Shown here: positions 9,301 through 19,975 of the stretch, in pieces
Layout: each line of letters begins with the position of its first letter
Position numbering within the stretch: position 1 is the first letter of the stretch
NCBI GenBank assembly: GCA_016719855.1
Contig: JADJYH010000079.1
Coordinates: 92,445 to 156,444, forward strand
Origin: Saprospiraceae bacterium
GTDB lineage: Bacteria; Bacteroidota; Bacteroidia; Chitinophagales; Saprospiraceae
Reading direction: 5' to 3'
DNA length: 64,000 nt
The notes under the pieces: generated by a model
What the model saw: only the letters and a program-made list of their open reading frames with translations
What the model was told of the DNA's origin: nothing
Databases searched by the model: none
Position numbers and translations under genes: made by a program

Positions 9301-11279
9301 ATGAACAGACCATACCTTCTTGCTTTCTGCTTCGCAATATTTTCCCTCCTCGCCTGCAAAGCACCCGCACAGCAAGGCAATATTTATGACAACAACCCTG
9401 AGCAGCGGCTGCCCATTGGCACGGAAAAAGTCAAGCACCGCCACATTCCTGCCACCGGTGGTAAGGTGGACAAGGTGCGGGTGGAGCCGCCGTTCTGGTT
9501 CACTGGCATGGCCCGACCGGAACTGGAGGTGCTCATTTACGACCAAAACATCAAGGACTACGAAGTGAGCCTCACCAACGCCGAAGGCGTGAAACTGGTG
9601 CAGGTGTACCGGGTGGAGAATCCAAACTACCTGTTCGTCGAACTTGAAATCGGCCCCGGTGCCAAGCCCGGCAAGTTCAACATCGTCCTCAAAAAAGGCT
9701 CGAACACCAAGACCTACCCTTACGAACTGCGCCAAAAAAACTCGGCGTTCAGCAGTGCCCCCAATCCGCAATCCGCAATCCGCAATCCGCAATTAAACGC
9801 CAGCGACTTCATCTACCTCATCATGCCCGACCGCTTCGCCAACGGCGACCCCACCAACGATAGCTACCCGGACATGACGCAAGTGGGTGTGAACCGCCAA
9901 AAAATGTACTTCCGCCACGGCGGCGACCTCCAGGGCGTGATGAACCACCTCGACTACTTCACGGAACTCGGCGTGACTGCCCTCTGGCTCAACCCCGTGA
10001 TGGAAAACAACCAGCCCTACGAGAGCTACCACGGCTATGCCGTCACCGATTTTTACAATATTGACAAGCGTTTTGGGTCAAATGAGCTGTACAACAAATT
10101 GGTCGACGATTGCCATGCCAGTGGCATCAAGGTCATCATGGACATCATCTTCAACCACTGCGGCAACCAGGCCTGGTTCATTCATGATTTGCCTTCGAGA
10201 AGACTGGATTCACCAATGGGCGGAACATACCAGGCCCGTCTATCGGGGCACCATCAACCACGACCCCTACCAAGCCGACTGGGACAAGGAACGGGTGAGC
10301 AACGGCTGGTTCGACAACCACATGCCCGACCTCAACCAGCAGCACCCCCGCCTTGCCAACTACCTCATCCAGAACATCATCTGGTGGACGGCCTACTCTG
10401 GGCAGGATGCCTATCGAATTGATACCTATTATTACCCCGACCAAAAATTTACTTCCGACTGGGCTGCCCGCATGGAGGAGGAGTTTCCCAGGCATCAGCA
10501 TGTTCGGCGAGGTTTGGGTGGAGAACGTTTCCACGCTGGCATTTTACACCAAAAACAACGGCCTCAATAAGGACTTCAACTACAATTTGCCTTCGGTAAA
10601 GGACTTTCCCCTCAGCTTTGCGCTCACCGATGCGCTCACGCAAAAAAACGAGTGGCTCACCGGTGCCATCCGGCTTTACATGACGCTCTCGCAGGATTTT
10701 TTGTATGAAAACCCTTACCGCAACGTCCTTTTCCTCGACAACCACGACCTCAGCCGCTTTTACTCCACCATGGGCGAGGATGTGGACAAGCTCAAGGCGG
10801 GCTACACCTTCATGATGACCACCCGGGGCATCCCGTCGTTGTACTACGGCACGGAGATTTTGCTCACGGGCTACACCAACCCCGACGGCAAGGTGCGCCA
10901 GGACTTTCCCGGTGGCTGGCCCGGCGACCCCACCAACAAGTTCACCGCCGCTGGCCGCACCCGAAAGGAGAACGATGCCTTCAATTATTTTAAAAAATTG
11001 GCGAACTACCGCCGGGCAAACCCCGTATTGCAGAGCGGCAAAATGACTCATTTCGTGCCAGAGGACGGCGTCTATGTCTATTTTCGCTACAATGCCGACA
11101 AGACGGTGATGTGCGTGATGAACTGCAACGATAAGCCAATGACAGTGGCCACCAAGCGTTTCGAGGAGCGGACGCTGGGCTTCGCCAAGGCCAAAAACGT
11201 GATAACCGAAGAGGTGCTGAACAGCTTGGAGAACATTCAAGTTGGGCGCTACACCACACTGGTGTTGGAGTTGCAATGA
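9301..11279 (+). CDS. GH13 alpha-amylase / neopullulanase-like lipoprotein (two frameshifts)
   Basis: The reconstructed protein is about 658 residues. A lipoprotein-type signal (MNRPYLLAFCFAIFSLLAC) precedes an N-terminal beta-sandwich domain as in cyclomaltodextrinases, then the (beta/alpha)8 barrel: IYLIMPDRFANGD, GVTALWLNPV, MDIIFNHCG, nucleophile region GQDAYRIDTYYYP, acid region SMFGEVWVEN, and FLDNHDLSRF. A C-terminal sandwich ends at 11279. The frame shifts at about 10198 and 10490, each repaired by removing one base (both have an extra A), and all catalytic motifs are then intact. It probably degrades starch or maltodextrins outside the cytoplasm. A heptamer array codes for the linker before the barrel. 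Confidence 0.88.
9763..9793. repeat. AATCCGC heptamer array inside the amylase gene
   Basis: Four consecutive AATCCGC units plus AAT lie in frame and encode NPQSAIRNPQL, between the N-terminal domain and the GH13 barrel. Because 7 is not a multiple of 3, any change in copy number other than three units would shift the frame. Confidence 0.95.
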
Positions 11280-11340
11280 ATTCAGTAATAGAGGCAGTAT
11301 CATAAGTCAAATGTGCCTTTAGGGTCGAGCCACTGAGAAT

Positions 11341-11452
11341 AATCGTCGGGACGGTATCTTTGTGCGTAACGGCTCCAGCAGATACCGTTCCGATGGAACG
11401 GTTGAATGTTGGTTAGACATTTTTCTACAAAGATGTCGTCCCGATGGGACGA
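11341..11452. repeat. Dispersed palindromic element, GTCCCGATGGGAC type
   Basis: It contains CGTCCCGATGGGACG and CCGTTCCGATGGAACGG palindromes around a TTTTTCTACAAAGAT core, and ACGGTATCTTTGT mirrored by AGATACCGT. This design (GC palindromes plus TTTCTACAAA) recurs at 21590-21735 with different palindromes. It fills the gap between the amylase and the EAD11-like gene. Confidence 0.6.
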
Positions 11453-11534
11453 GAGTTATGACTTATTAAAGCTCATCCCTATCGGCGAATACCAATTGTG
11501 ATAAGCCCACTTTCAAATCAAATTCCCATTCAAA

Positions 11535-12309
11535 ATGAAGTTAAAGAACAAGGCTCAAATAGAATCCTGGCTCGAAAAAGGGGAGCTTGATGAGGTCATC
11601 AACGAGCTGAAAAAACAGCTCAAGGCCAGCAAAACCGGAAAGGCGCTCTACTCGGATGCCCTGGTGCTGTCAGCGCAGTTGAAGAAAATCAACACCGACA
11701 AAATCCAGCGGGTGTTGTCCTACGAGCAGGAGAGCCTGACATTGAACAATTATCGCCGCAGCCTGGTGGATTTTATTGAAATGATTGAACAGCACCAAGG
11801 AGAGGAGGAAGAAGCAGCGCCTGTTCCAACACCAAAAAAAGAAGAAAAAAAGGAGGAGCGTAAACGAGGCTTTGCTTGGTGGCTGGTGTTGCTGCCGCTA
11901 TTGGTTGGGGGCATTTGGTTTGTTTTTTTCAAAAAACCTGCGCTCCGCCCGATTGTCAGGATATGCACGCTGACGCAGATGGCCAACGGCCATTGCTGCG
12001 ACCAGGACCTCACCCGGATTACGCTGTACGAGACCAAGAACGTCATCTACATATCCGCCGTTTTTGAAGGCCTTTCCGACAAAGACCCAGATCATTGAGG
12101 GCATCCTGTTCTGGGATAGCGGGGAGTCGTACCCCACCAAGCCAATCAAACTTACGCTGGACGGTTCAATCGGCGACATCTGTTATTCTTCGATGGTGCT
12201 TCCCGTCAACGGCCTCCGTTGGCCGGTCGGCAAGTTCTACCTGAAAATTTTGGTCAATGGCCAGCCAGTCGCCGAAAAACCCTTCGAGTTGATAGGCGAC
12301 AATTATTGA
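11535..12309 (+). CDS. EAD11-like domain, single-pass membrane protein (one frameshift)
   Basis: The first ~90 residues (LEKGELDEVINELKKQL, LYSDALVLSAQLKKI, LTLNNYRRSLVDFIEMIE) match the helical pattern of effector-associated domain 11, an adaptor that couples sensors to effectors in bacterial conflict systems. A charged linker (EEEEAAPVPTPKKEEKKEE) leads to one membrane helix (WWLVLLPLLVGGIWFVFF). The rest is a beta-rich extracytoplasmic domain whose second half is in another frame. A shift at about 12083 joins VFEGLSDK to TQIIEGILFWDSGESYPTK, giving about 257 residues ending ELIGDNY. The partner bearing a matching EAD is not visible nearby. The domain call rests on pattern recognition only. 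Confidence 0.65.
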
Positions 12310-12327
12310 TTTCTTATCATAAAAACT

Positions 12328-13668
12328 ATGCGAACCTTCCTTCCGTCCCTCTTTGTCCTTTTGCTTTTTTCCGCTTGCGCAAACAAGACAACACCCGTTG
12401 CCGAAGGCAAAAAAAAAGTACAACTCACGGATGACGAGCTGTTTGCGCTCGTTCAAAAACAAACCTTCCAGTATTTTTACGAAGGGGCCGAGCCAAATTC
12501 CAAGCTGGCCTGTGAACGCATCCACCTAGATGGTGTGTACCCCGACAACGACCAACACGTCGTCACCACGGGCGGTTCGGGATTCGGGGTGATGGCCATT
12601 TTGGTCGGCATTGAGCGGGGCTTCATCACCCGGCTGCAAGGCTTCGAACACCTGAACCATGCGGTAAACTGGCTCGAAAAAGCTGACCGCTTCCACGGCG
12701 TCTGGCCGCACTGGCTCGATGGCCGCACCGGCAAAACCGTTCCATTCGGCCAGCAGGACGACGGCGGCGACCTCGTCGAGACGAGCTTTCTCGTGCAGGG
12801 TCTGCTCTGCGTCCGGCAGTATTTCAAGGATGGAAATGCGGAGGAAAAGGCGCTTGCCGCCAAGATTGACAAGCTCTGGAAGGAAGTGGAGTGGGACTGG
12901 CACCGTGGCCCGGACAAGGAAAATGTGCTGTTCTGGCACTGGTCGCCCAAGTACGCCTGGAAGATAAACTTTCGCATACGGGGCTGGAACGAGTGCCTCA
13001 TCACTTATGTGCTGGCTGGCTGCTCGCCGACGCATGGCACGCCCGCCACCGTTTACCACGAAGGCTGGGCAGAGGGCGGCAAAATCGTTGGCGGCCCGAC
13101 GGCATACGGCCACAAGCTCGCCCTCCGGCATCAAGGTCGGACCGTGTCTGGTGGCCCGCTGTTCTGGTCGCACTACTCGTTCCTCGGCCTCGACCCCCGC
13201 AAGTTGAAGGACCGCTACGCCGACTACTGGGAGCACAACGTCAACCACACGCTCATCAACTACGACCACTGCGTAAAAAACCCACACAATTACGCTGGTT
13301 ACGGCCCCAACTGTTGGGGCTTGACTGCCAGCTATTCCACGAGGTTTTACGCCGCCCACTGCCCAGAGGAAGACCTCGGCGTCATTTCCCCGACGGCTGC
13401 GCTGTCGTCTTTTCCCTACACCCCGAAGGAGAGCATGGCGGCCATGCGCCATTTTCACGATGACTTGGGCGATGACCTTTTTGGCAAGTACGGCTTCTAT
13501 GATGCTTTCAGCCAGCACGTGGACTGGTTCCCGCAACGCTACCTTGCCATAGACCAGGGACCTATCGTGGTGATGATGGAAAACCAACGGACGGGGCTGC
13601 TGTGGCGGTTGTTCATGTCGTGCCCAGAGGTGCAGGAGGGGTTGGGGAAGATGGGGATTTCTGTTTGA
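12328..13668 (+). CDS. GH144 / glucoamylase-like family lipoprotein
   Basis: A 446-residue protein with a lipoprotein signal (RTFLPSLFVLLLFSAC). The body matches the glycoamylase-like (alpha/alpha)6 barrel: FALVQKQTFQYFYEGAEP at the start, TTGGSGFGVMAILVGIERG, QDDGGDLVETSFLVQGLL, HYSFLGLDPR, CWGLTASYS, SPTAALSSFPYTPKESM and QGPIVVMMENQRTGLLWRLF at the end. Characterised members of this family in Bacteroidota (GH144) are endo-beta-1,2-glucanases, so a beta-glucan substrate is likely but not proven. The gene is intact, 18 bases after the EAD11-like gene and near the GH13 gene, so this stretch may serve glucan use. Confidence 0.85.
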   Translation: MRTFLPSLFVLLLFSACANKTTPVAEGKKKVQLTDDELFALVQKQTFQYFYEGAEPNSKLACERIHLDGVYPDNDQHVVTTGGSGFGVMAILVGIERGFITRLQGFEHLNHAVNWLEKADRFHGVWPHWLDGRTGKTVPFGQQDDGGDLVETSFLVQGLLCVRQYFKDGNAEEKALAAKIDKLWKEVEWDWHRGPDKENVLFWHWSPKYAWKINFRIRGWNECLITYVLAGCSPTHGTPATVYHEGWAEGGKIVGGPTAYGHKLALRHQGRTVSGGPLFWSHYSFLGLDPRKLKDRYADYWEHNVNHTLINYDHCVKNPHNYAGYGPNCWGLTASYSTRFYAAHCPEEDLGVISPTAALSSFPYTPKESMAAMRHFHDDLGDDLFGKYGFYDAFSQHVDWFPQRYLAIDQGPIVVMMENQRTGLLWRLFMSCPEVQEGLGKMGISV

Positions 13669-13903
13669 ATAGAGGGACCGGCCTGAAAATCGGCAACACA
13701 GGATTCGCGGCACTGCCGTTTTCAGTGATTCCTATCTCCCTTACTGCCAAGTTTTGTATTGTTGTTTTGGATGGCCGCACACCTATTAGAAGATGCCTAC
13801 CTATTACTATTGAGGGACACTGATGAACCGACAGGAAGGGTTAGACTTACCGTTTAGAATTGGAAGGTCTTCGCCGTCATCCTAAACCCTACGAATCCAG
13901 ACA

Positions 13904-14100
13904 ATGACCATTCAAGATTTTCTGGCAAGATTAAACACCATCAAAAGGGCACCTGGAACGAAGGGAAGGCCCCACACAAGCCTGTCTTGCTGCTGGCATT
14001 GGCCGATTGGTTCGACTACGGCCTGGGCTCTGCCCAAACCTACACCGCCTTCGATGCGGGCCTGATTTCGTTGACGGAGCCATATACTGGTAAAGCCTGA
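13904..14100 (+). pseudogene. 5' remnant of an APHKP-type HNH endonuclease
   Basis: MTIQDFLARLNTIK in one frame continues, after a shift near 13943, as KGTWNEGKAPHKPVLLLALA in another, then DWFDYGLGSAQTYTAFDAGLISLTEPY and a stop. The GKAPHKPxLLLAL signature begins restriction endonucleases of the ScoMcrA/SprMcrA kind, where it belongs to a domain that in some members binds phosphorothioated DNA. The HNH catalytic half is not found downstream. It is a truncated relic at the left edge of the AT-rich defence block. Confidence 0.6.
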
Positions 14101-14237
14101 GCTGAAAGAAGCCAAATCCGACTATCCTCGAAAAGCTAGATGGGAGGAGGATTCGGCTGCCGAAGGAGGAGCGGTTTTGGCCAGGAGGAGTGGGTGAGGT
14201 GGCAAAGGAGGAAGTGAATCAAAATTTAAAACCTTAC

Positions 14238-17138
14238 AATGAAATACGAAGTTAAAATCATCTTATACCCTGAATTGCACGCATTTTTCGAAAATTTAGT
14301 GCGCCCAATTTTCGAAAATGAGGGTTATAAAATTGAAATGAATGTAAATTTTACAGGTCTTGAAATAGATCTATTTGGAAAACATAAGAATAGAGATGAA
14401 AAATTATTGGTAGAATAAGGCAAAGGACAAAGTCAACTCTGATGAAATAAAGAAATTTTATTACAATTTATTAGTCAGTAAGAAAGCTGATTATGGGTAT
14501 TTTTTATATACTCATGAATTAGACCATCAAGCAGCGGGACTGAAGGATGAACATGAAGTGCGGGATAAAAAAAATTCAACCTTTTTTGGCCCAGATAAAA
14601 TAATTAACGCTCTTGTTGATATTAATAAAATCAGCTACTTTAAACTTGTCAATCCAAGTGAAAATATAACCGAAAAGCTAATTTTGGCATATACGTATTT
14701 TGGTAATTATTATATTGCAATAAGCCATTCTGGTACTGAACAAAAAGTATTTCATGTTTTTGATGCAAAGGCCTTACGTAGTATTGAAGAAAAAGATGAG
14801 GCGAATGGTGTAAAAATTATAAGCTCATTAATAAAAGAGATAGTTGAAGTTGAGAGCTATAAACATCTTGCTATCCCTACAATAAATTCTCATGCTAATT
14901 CTCATTCTAAAAAACCATACTTGAACTTTTTGGAATTCGGTATTATTTGAAAGCAAACCATCCTCTTTTCCCACTCAAGCTGATATTGTTTTATTAGATG
15001 ACTTGTTTGTAATTCCGAATTTATCACCTTTCGATATTAAGACTAAAATAGGAATAGATTTGAAAAAGTAGTTTCATTAAATAATGTGTTTAGTTCTGAA
15101 GATGCGACAAATAAAGTCGCATTAATAGGTGGAAGTGTTTCGGGGAAATCTACATGTTGCAAGTATATTATCAAAGATGCGTTTAATAAAAACTTCTTTC
15201 CCATTTTACTCAAAGGAAATGAAATAAACGGTGCTGTTAGAATTGAAGCAATTCATTCTAAACTTGAACAGGCTTATTTAAGACAGTTTGACACGAACAT
15301 TCCTTTTGAGGATATTGACAAAAATCATATATACGTCATAATTGACGATTTTCATTTGCTTTTAGGGGCAAAAAACAATATTATTAATAGATTTTTAAAA
15401 AATTTAGAAAATGTATATTGTAATATTATAATTACTGGAGACGAAAGCGCTTTGTTCAGAAGTAGCTTTAAAGACAAAAGTGATAGGCTCAATATTTTTG
15501 ATTATTTCACAATATTCAGGATTTTGGAATTAGGGCCTAAGCTTCGATATGAACTTATAGAAAATTGGTATAAAATAGGCATTATATCCACTAATTATAT
15601 CGATAAAATTGATCATTATTTCAAAACAGATTAAGCATTAAAGCATGTGAATATTATAATAAGTCGAAACTATGCACCTTCTTATCCATTTTACATTCTT
15701 GCTGCCCTTCAAGCACTTGAAACTGGTAATTCTGAAAGTACCAATTACTCTATATATGGATTCTACTATGAACTTTTGATTAAAACGGCAATTGGGAGAA
15801 CCATTAAGGATAAAAGAGAATATAGTCTTTACATTAATTACTTATCTAATTTTGCGTATTACTTGTTCGAGCAATCTGAAAAAGAAATCAGTAGAAGTGA
15901 ATTTAGTGACTTTCATTCTTCATTTTGCAAAAAAATCGATTATGCATTTTCACACGTTGATGCCTTAATGATACTTGATGAATCAAAATATTGACAGTCA
16001 ATAGTAGCGATATAAGATTTCGTGAAAAATATGTATACTATTATTTCTTCAAATTTTCTATCTAGCCGCTTTGTCCAAAGGAAAGCAATTCCTTCATTAA
16101 AAGAAATCAAGCCAAAGAAGTAAATCAGTGCTAATCCACAGAGTTTATAGAAGTGAGTATGCAAATATTGTAATGTTCTTAACGCATCTTTCTAAAGATT
16201 CCTATATAATGGACACCTTAATGGGGGCTGCAAAACGTATTTTCGAAGAATACATTCCCACAAAATTGGATGATGATGTATTTAAAATCAATGAAATGAT
16301 TAAAGCTTTACCAGAACAAGTTATTGAAGAATTCGAGGTCGAGCAAAAAAGGGAGGAAGAATTAGATGCAAAAGAACAAAGTGAAATTGAAGCAGAATCT
16401 GAACTAGAGCTGGAAGAGTTGGAGGACACCAACGCTTCTTTAGATGAAGATATAAGCGCAATTGATTATTTTGCAAAAATCAATTTAGCATTCAAAACTT
16501 TAGATTTACTAGGTCAGCTAGCTAAAGCCTATTGGGGTGAACTGGATGCCAACGAGAAGAGTGAGATAGTTTTAGAGACTTACAATCTTGGATTGAGAAC
16601 ATTAAATTCATTTTTAAACCTTCTTCAAAATAGTTCAAGGGAAATAGTAGATCACGTTTTAAAATTGGTCGAAGAAAAACACATTAAAGATAGGCATACT
16701 CTTAAAAAAACAGTAGAAGCAGATGTGATGAATTTTATATTTAACACTTCTTTCCTTACTGTTTGGGGTGTGACTAAAAGAATTTCCAATGCAGTTGGAA
16801 CTGATAAACTTAAAAAAACTTATTCAAACATTTTAAATGAACATCCTTTTGTTTCTTATAAATTAATAAACCTTTCAATCGATCTTGACCATAATACAAG
16901 AATACCATTTGAGGAAGTGAAGCAGTACAGCTCAGATTTCAATAAAAATAATTTGGCGAAGGTTGTTTTGCAAAATTTGATTATAAACCACCTTTACTTA
17001 TTTGAAACAGGTTTTAGAGAAAAGCAGAAAATATGTTCTATACTTGGCATTAAAATTCATGACCAGAGACTTATTGACAATATGTCTCAAAGGAAAAGCA
17101 AACCAATAAAATCAAAAACAAATAACTGTTTGAATTGA
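14238..17138 (+). pseudogene. PD-(D/E)XK nuclease - STAND NTPase defence protein, multiply frameshifted
   Basis: The frames join into one ~960-residue protein. Residues ~1-130 are nuclease-like: LEIDLFGKHKNRDEKLLVE then KAKDKVNSDEIKKFYYNLLV after a shift at 14418, fitting a D...ECKA active site with the Cys codon lost. A middle domain (to ~15060) leads to an NTPase with Walker A GGSVSGKST and Walker B YVIIDDFH, and a conserved LELGPKLRYELIENW segment. After an in-frame TAA at 15632 and further breaks comes the C-terminal helical region with SEYANIVMFLTHLSKDSYI and an acidic stretch. The layout fits sensor-effector STAND ATPases that degrade DNA on phage infection. It has at least six breaks and is AT-rich, unlike its neighbours, so it was probably acquired and is now inactive if the sequence is right. 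Confidence 0.7.
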
Positions 17139-17168
17139 GTTTATTAATACATGTAAACTTGCTTAATG

Positions 17169-17390
17169 CCCTGCTGGCACACTATCTGTCATTTCCCATC
17201 AAAGAACGACAACGCTCGTGACGAGCTATGCTCGTTGGCGGTTTTTGGTTGCGGCCTCTGGCCGCAGTGAACTGTTACGCATGACCTACGCACTGCGGCC
17301 AGAGGCCGCAACCTTGACCCGTTTGATAGCACAGCTATCAACGAGCAGTGCCGTGTTTCAATAGAAGGGCAGGTGGTACGCCAGCGGGGC
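17169..17390. repeat. Two-hairpin repeat, inverted pair (copies A1 and A2)
   Basis: Copy A1 (17169-17268) and copy A2 (17284-17390, opposite strand) are members of a ~105-base repeat. Each holds a hairpin of the GCGGCC-TCT-GGCCGC type and a second one (GATAGC-TGT-GCTATC in A2). Further copies are at 19787 and 54183. The pair separates the two STAND genes. Confidence 0.8.
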
Positions 17391-17516
17391 TAAAATTTGG
17401 GAAAGCAAAGTTAAAACGAATTTTATAAGCCCTCCTACTTCAACAGCACCCTTCACTGCTTTCCATCAAGCTAGGCCATGTTTACAAATAATTTTACAAG
17501 GATGGCAAGTTCCCAA
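17391..17516. other. Spacer, nothing recognised
   Basis: Between the repeat pair and the end of the minus-strand STAND gene no gene or repeat was seen. Confidence 0.4.
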
Positions 17517-19706
17517 TTATACATACATCGTTCTTTCATTCTTTTTTTTCATAAAATCGGTAAACCCTTTACTTCCAACCATTTTTGCTAATGTAGGACC
17601 TAAATGCTTTTCTTCAATAGGAGCTTTATAATTATCTTCAAATATAATATCAATTCCAAGGCATTTAGCGTATTCAATTACATGAACTCTGCACTACTTT
17701 CGATAATACGCTTTTTATGCCTTGTCAAAAAATAAGATACTTGTTCTTTATGATGCTCAATAAGGTATAATAGTACTCCTAAAAGAGAGTATCGTGTGTA
17801 AGGAATACGATTCCGAAATAGCATTGTCTCAGGTAATTTAATTGCTATTTCGTGAAACCCAAGTTTACATAAGCCCACTAAAATTGCTGTTATATCCAAA
17901 TCAAACAAAAAGTCATGCATTTTCTGGATTTGCCATAATTCAAACTTTAACCAAAAAAGCAAATTTTGTTTAACTATTTCCATTTGCATTTCATTTAATC
18001 TCCACAATGATTGAACACTGAATTAATACAACAAGCCCTTGCCCAGCTATCATAGTTCATTCGACCTTCCCAAATTGTATCGCCCAAAATTCTACTAGGT
18101 GGAAGTGCTGACATTGCTTGTCCAATAGATATCAAAATTGCACAATCAGCTTTTTCATTAAAAATAGGACTAAAATGTTTTGCCAGCCATTCTGACCTTA
18201 TATCATCACAATTTGATACTGAAATTATTTGTGAAATTGAGTTCATGTGGTTTGAAATAACCGCATTGAAATTTGAAAGATCTCTAGTATCTCGCCATCT
18301 TTCAAACTCACTTTTTAATTTAACCATCAATACATCCATTTTTGTTGCAATGTCGTAATCAATATTATCTATTTGGCTTTCCTCTAAAAATTGAGATATC
18401 TTTGCTTTGAATAAGAATTTTCGTGCCTATTTTCAAACATTACATTTTTATGAGTTCATGAACTTGTACAATTTTGCTCCTTATTATTATGAGAAAGAGT
18501 GGAAATTTGAAGAAATCCTTTTTTCTTGAATTTTTTTATACTGTTAATTACCAAAAATTTATCTTCATTCATTACAAAAATTAAGGAATTTGGACTCATC
18601 CCAAGAATAGGGACATTTGAAAGAATAAGTAGAATCTGTTTTTCAATATTTTCAATATAATGTGATTTAAGCCAAAGGTTTATTACCTTTTGTGCAATAG
18701 CAAACGTAGAATCAACAGTCTTACTTCAGGTTTAATAATTCATTAGGTAAAATTATCTCAAAATCATTTTCAATTTCAGCTTCAGTTTCTTTCACAACTA
18801 TATCTTTAACTAATTGACATAATATTGGAAGTGCACAAAAAGTCAAAGATATTTGTTGCAAGGTTTCATTCGATACAAATTTCGCTTTAATTGAGTTTCG
18901 CATAAATTCATAAGCCTCCGATTGACTAAAGCCATTTATACCAATTTTAATTAGCTTGTTTCCTGATATTTCGGAATGAGTGCATATGAATCTAGCTGCT
19001 TTTTCTTCACACGTTGTTATTAAAGCGAAGTGGTTAATTTTATTACATAATTCTTTATCTTTTATCAAGCGGCTATTAGAGGAAATATTGTCATATACAA
19101 TTAAACAATCTGGAAAGGATTTAATTCAGGATAATCATTAATCAAAGAACAATTCACCCAATAATACTGCCAATTTGGCAATCCCTTGTTTTTATAATAA
19201 TAATTCGCAACTGAAGTTTTACCTGAGCCACTTGGTCCAAATAACAGTATTATTCCTCCATTATTTTTATTCTCCGTTATATAATTGTCTAATTGCCTGA
19301 TTGTTTCATTCGGGACTATAAAATTATCTGGAATTGGAATATTATTTTCATACTTTAATATAAAATCTTTATTGATAATGTCTAATAATTCAATCATAGA
19401 ATTGCTTAACTGATTTTCTTTCATCGATATATTGTTGGGATCGCTTAACTGATTGATTCGTTCATATGTAATTTCTCTATGCTTATTTTTCAAAAGTGAT
19501 ACACTATTACAAATTGAATTGTCTTTGACGTTAAGGGTCTCGATTATAATAAATAAATCATCATATCTATTGCTTTCAATGCACTCTTTGAAGCAGAAGA
19601 ATCTGCTTATTGAAAATTGGTTGCATCTTATATTATTTAAATTACTTCTTGCAAAAGTAATCTTATAGTTGAAGAATCCAAATAAAAAATTCTCCTGATG
19701 GCACAA
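17517..19706 (-). pseudogene. Second STAND (NB-ARC-like) NTPase, frameshifted and 5'-truncated
   Basis: The frames read from 19706 down to a TAA at 17517. Visible parts are Walker A LLFGPSGSGKTS, a Walker B-like LIVYDNIS after a shift near 19100, a sensor region NHFALITTCEEKAARFI, GINGFSQSEAYEFMR, a winged-helix-like segment KKFKKKGFLQISTLS ending in a VHEL-type turn, and then helical repeats (LFDLDITAILVGLCKLGFHEIAI) to a basic tail KGFTDFMKKKNERTMYV. This is the usual order of STAND regulators: NTPase, winged helix, sensor repeats. No effector domain is visible, because the frame opens abruptly at the right end close to repeat copy B. At least five breaks are present. Confidence 0.6.
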
Positions 19707-19786
19707 GATTCCCGTTGCCCCAAGTTTTCCCTACAACCCCACCCACCACCTCTCTAATTTCCAATTAAGCACTTGCCCAAACCACC

Positions 19787-19888
19787 GCCCCGCTGGTGCA
19801 CTACCTATCAATCAATGAACGGCACTGCTCGTTGATAGCTGTGCTATCACACGGGCTTTGGTAGCGGCCTATGGCCGCCGTGCGTAGG
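19787..19888. repeat. Two-hairpin repeat, copy B
   Basis: It matches copies A2 and C: GCCCCGCTGGTGCACTACC, then CGGCACTGCTCGTTGATAGC, GTGCTATCACACGGGC, GCGGCCTATGGCCGC and CGTGCGTAGG. It marks the right edge of the AT-rich STAND block. Confidence 0.8.
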
Positions 19889-19975
19889 CCATTTGGCAAC
19901 AGGTTCGCTTGCCCCCAACCAACACATTCCAAAAATCTTCTATCTTCGTCACTCAAACACCAAATTGAAAGCACA

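Noticed and set aside
12526..13713. 395-codon ORF on the minus strand
   Set aside because: It lies opposite the intact GH144-like gene; its Val/Arg-rich translation looks like a shadow frame.
17169..17390. Integron attC sites
   Set aside because: No GTTRRRY/RYYYAAC core pair was found in the two-hairpin repeats and no integron integrase is in the window.
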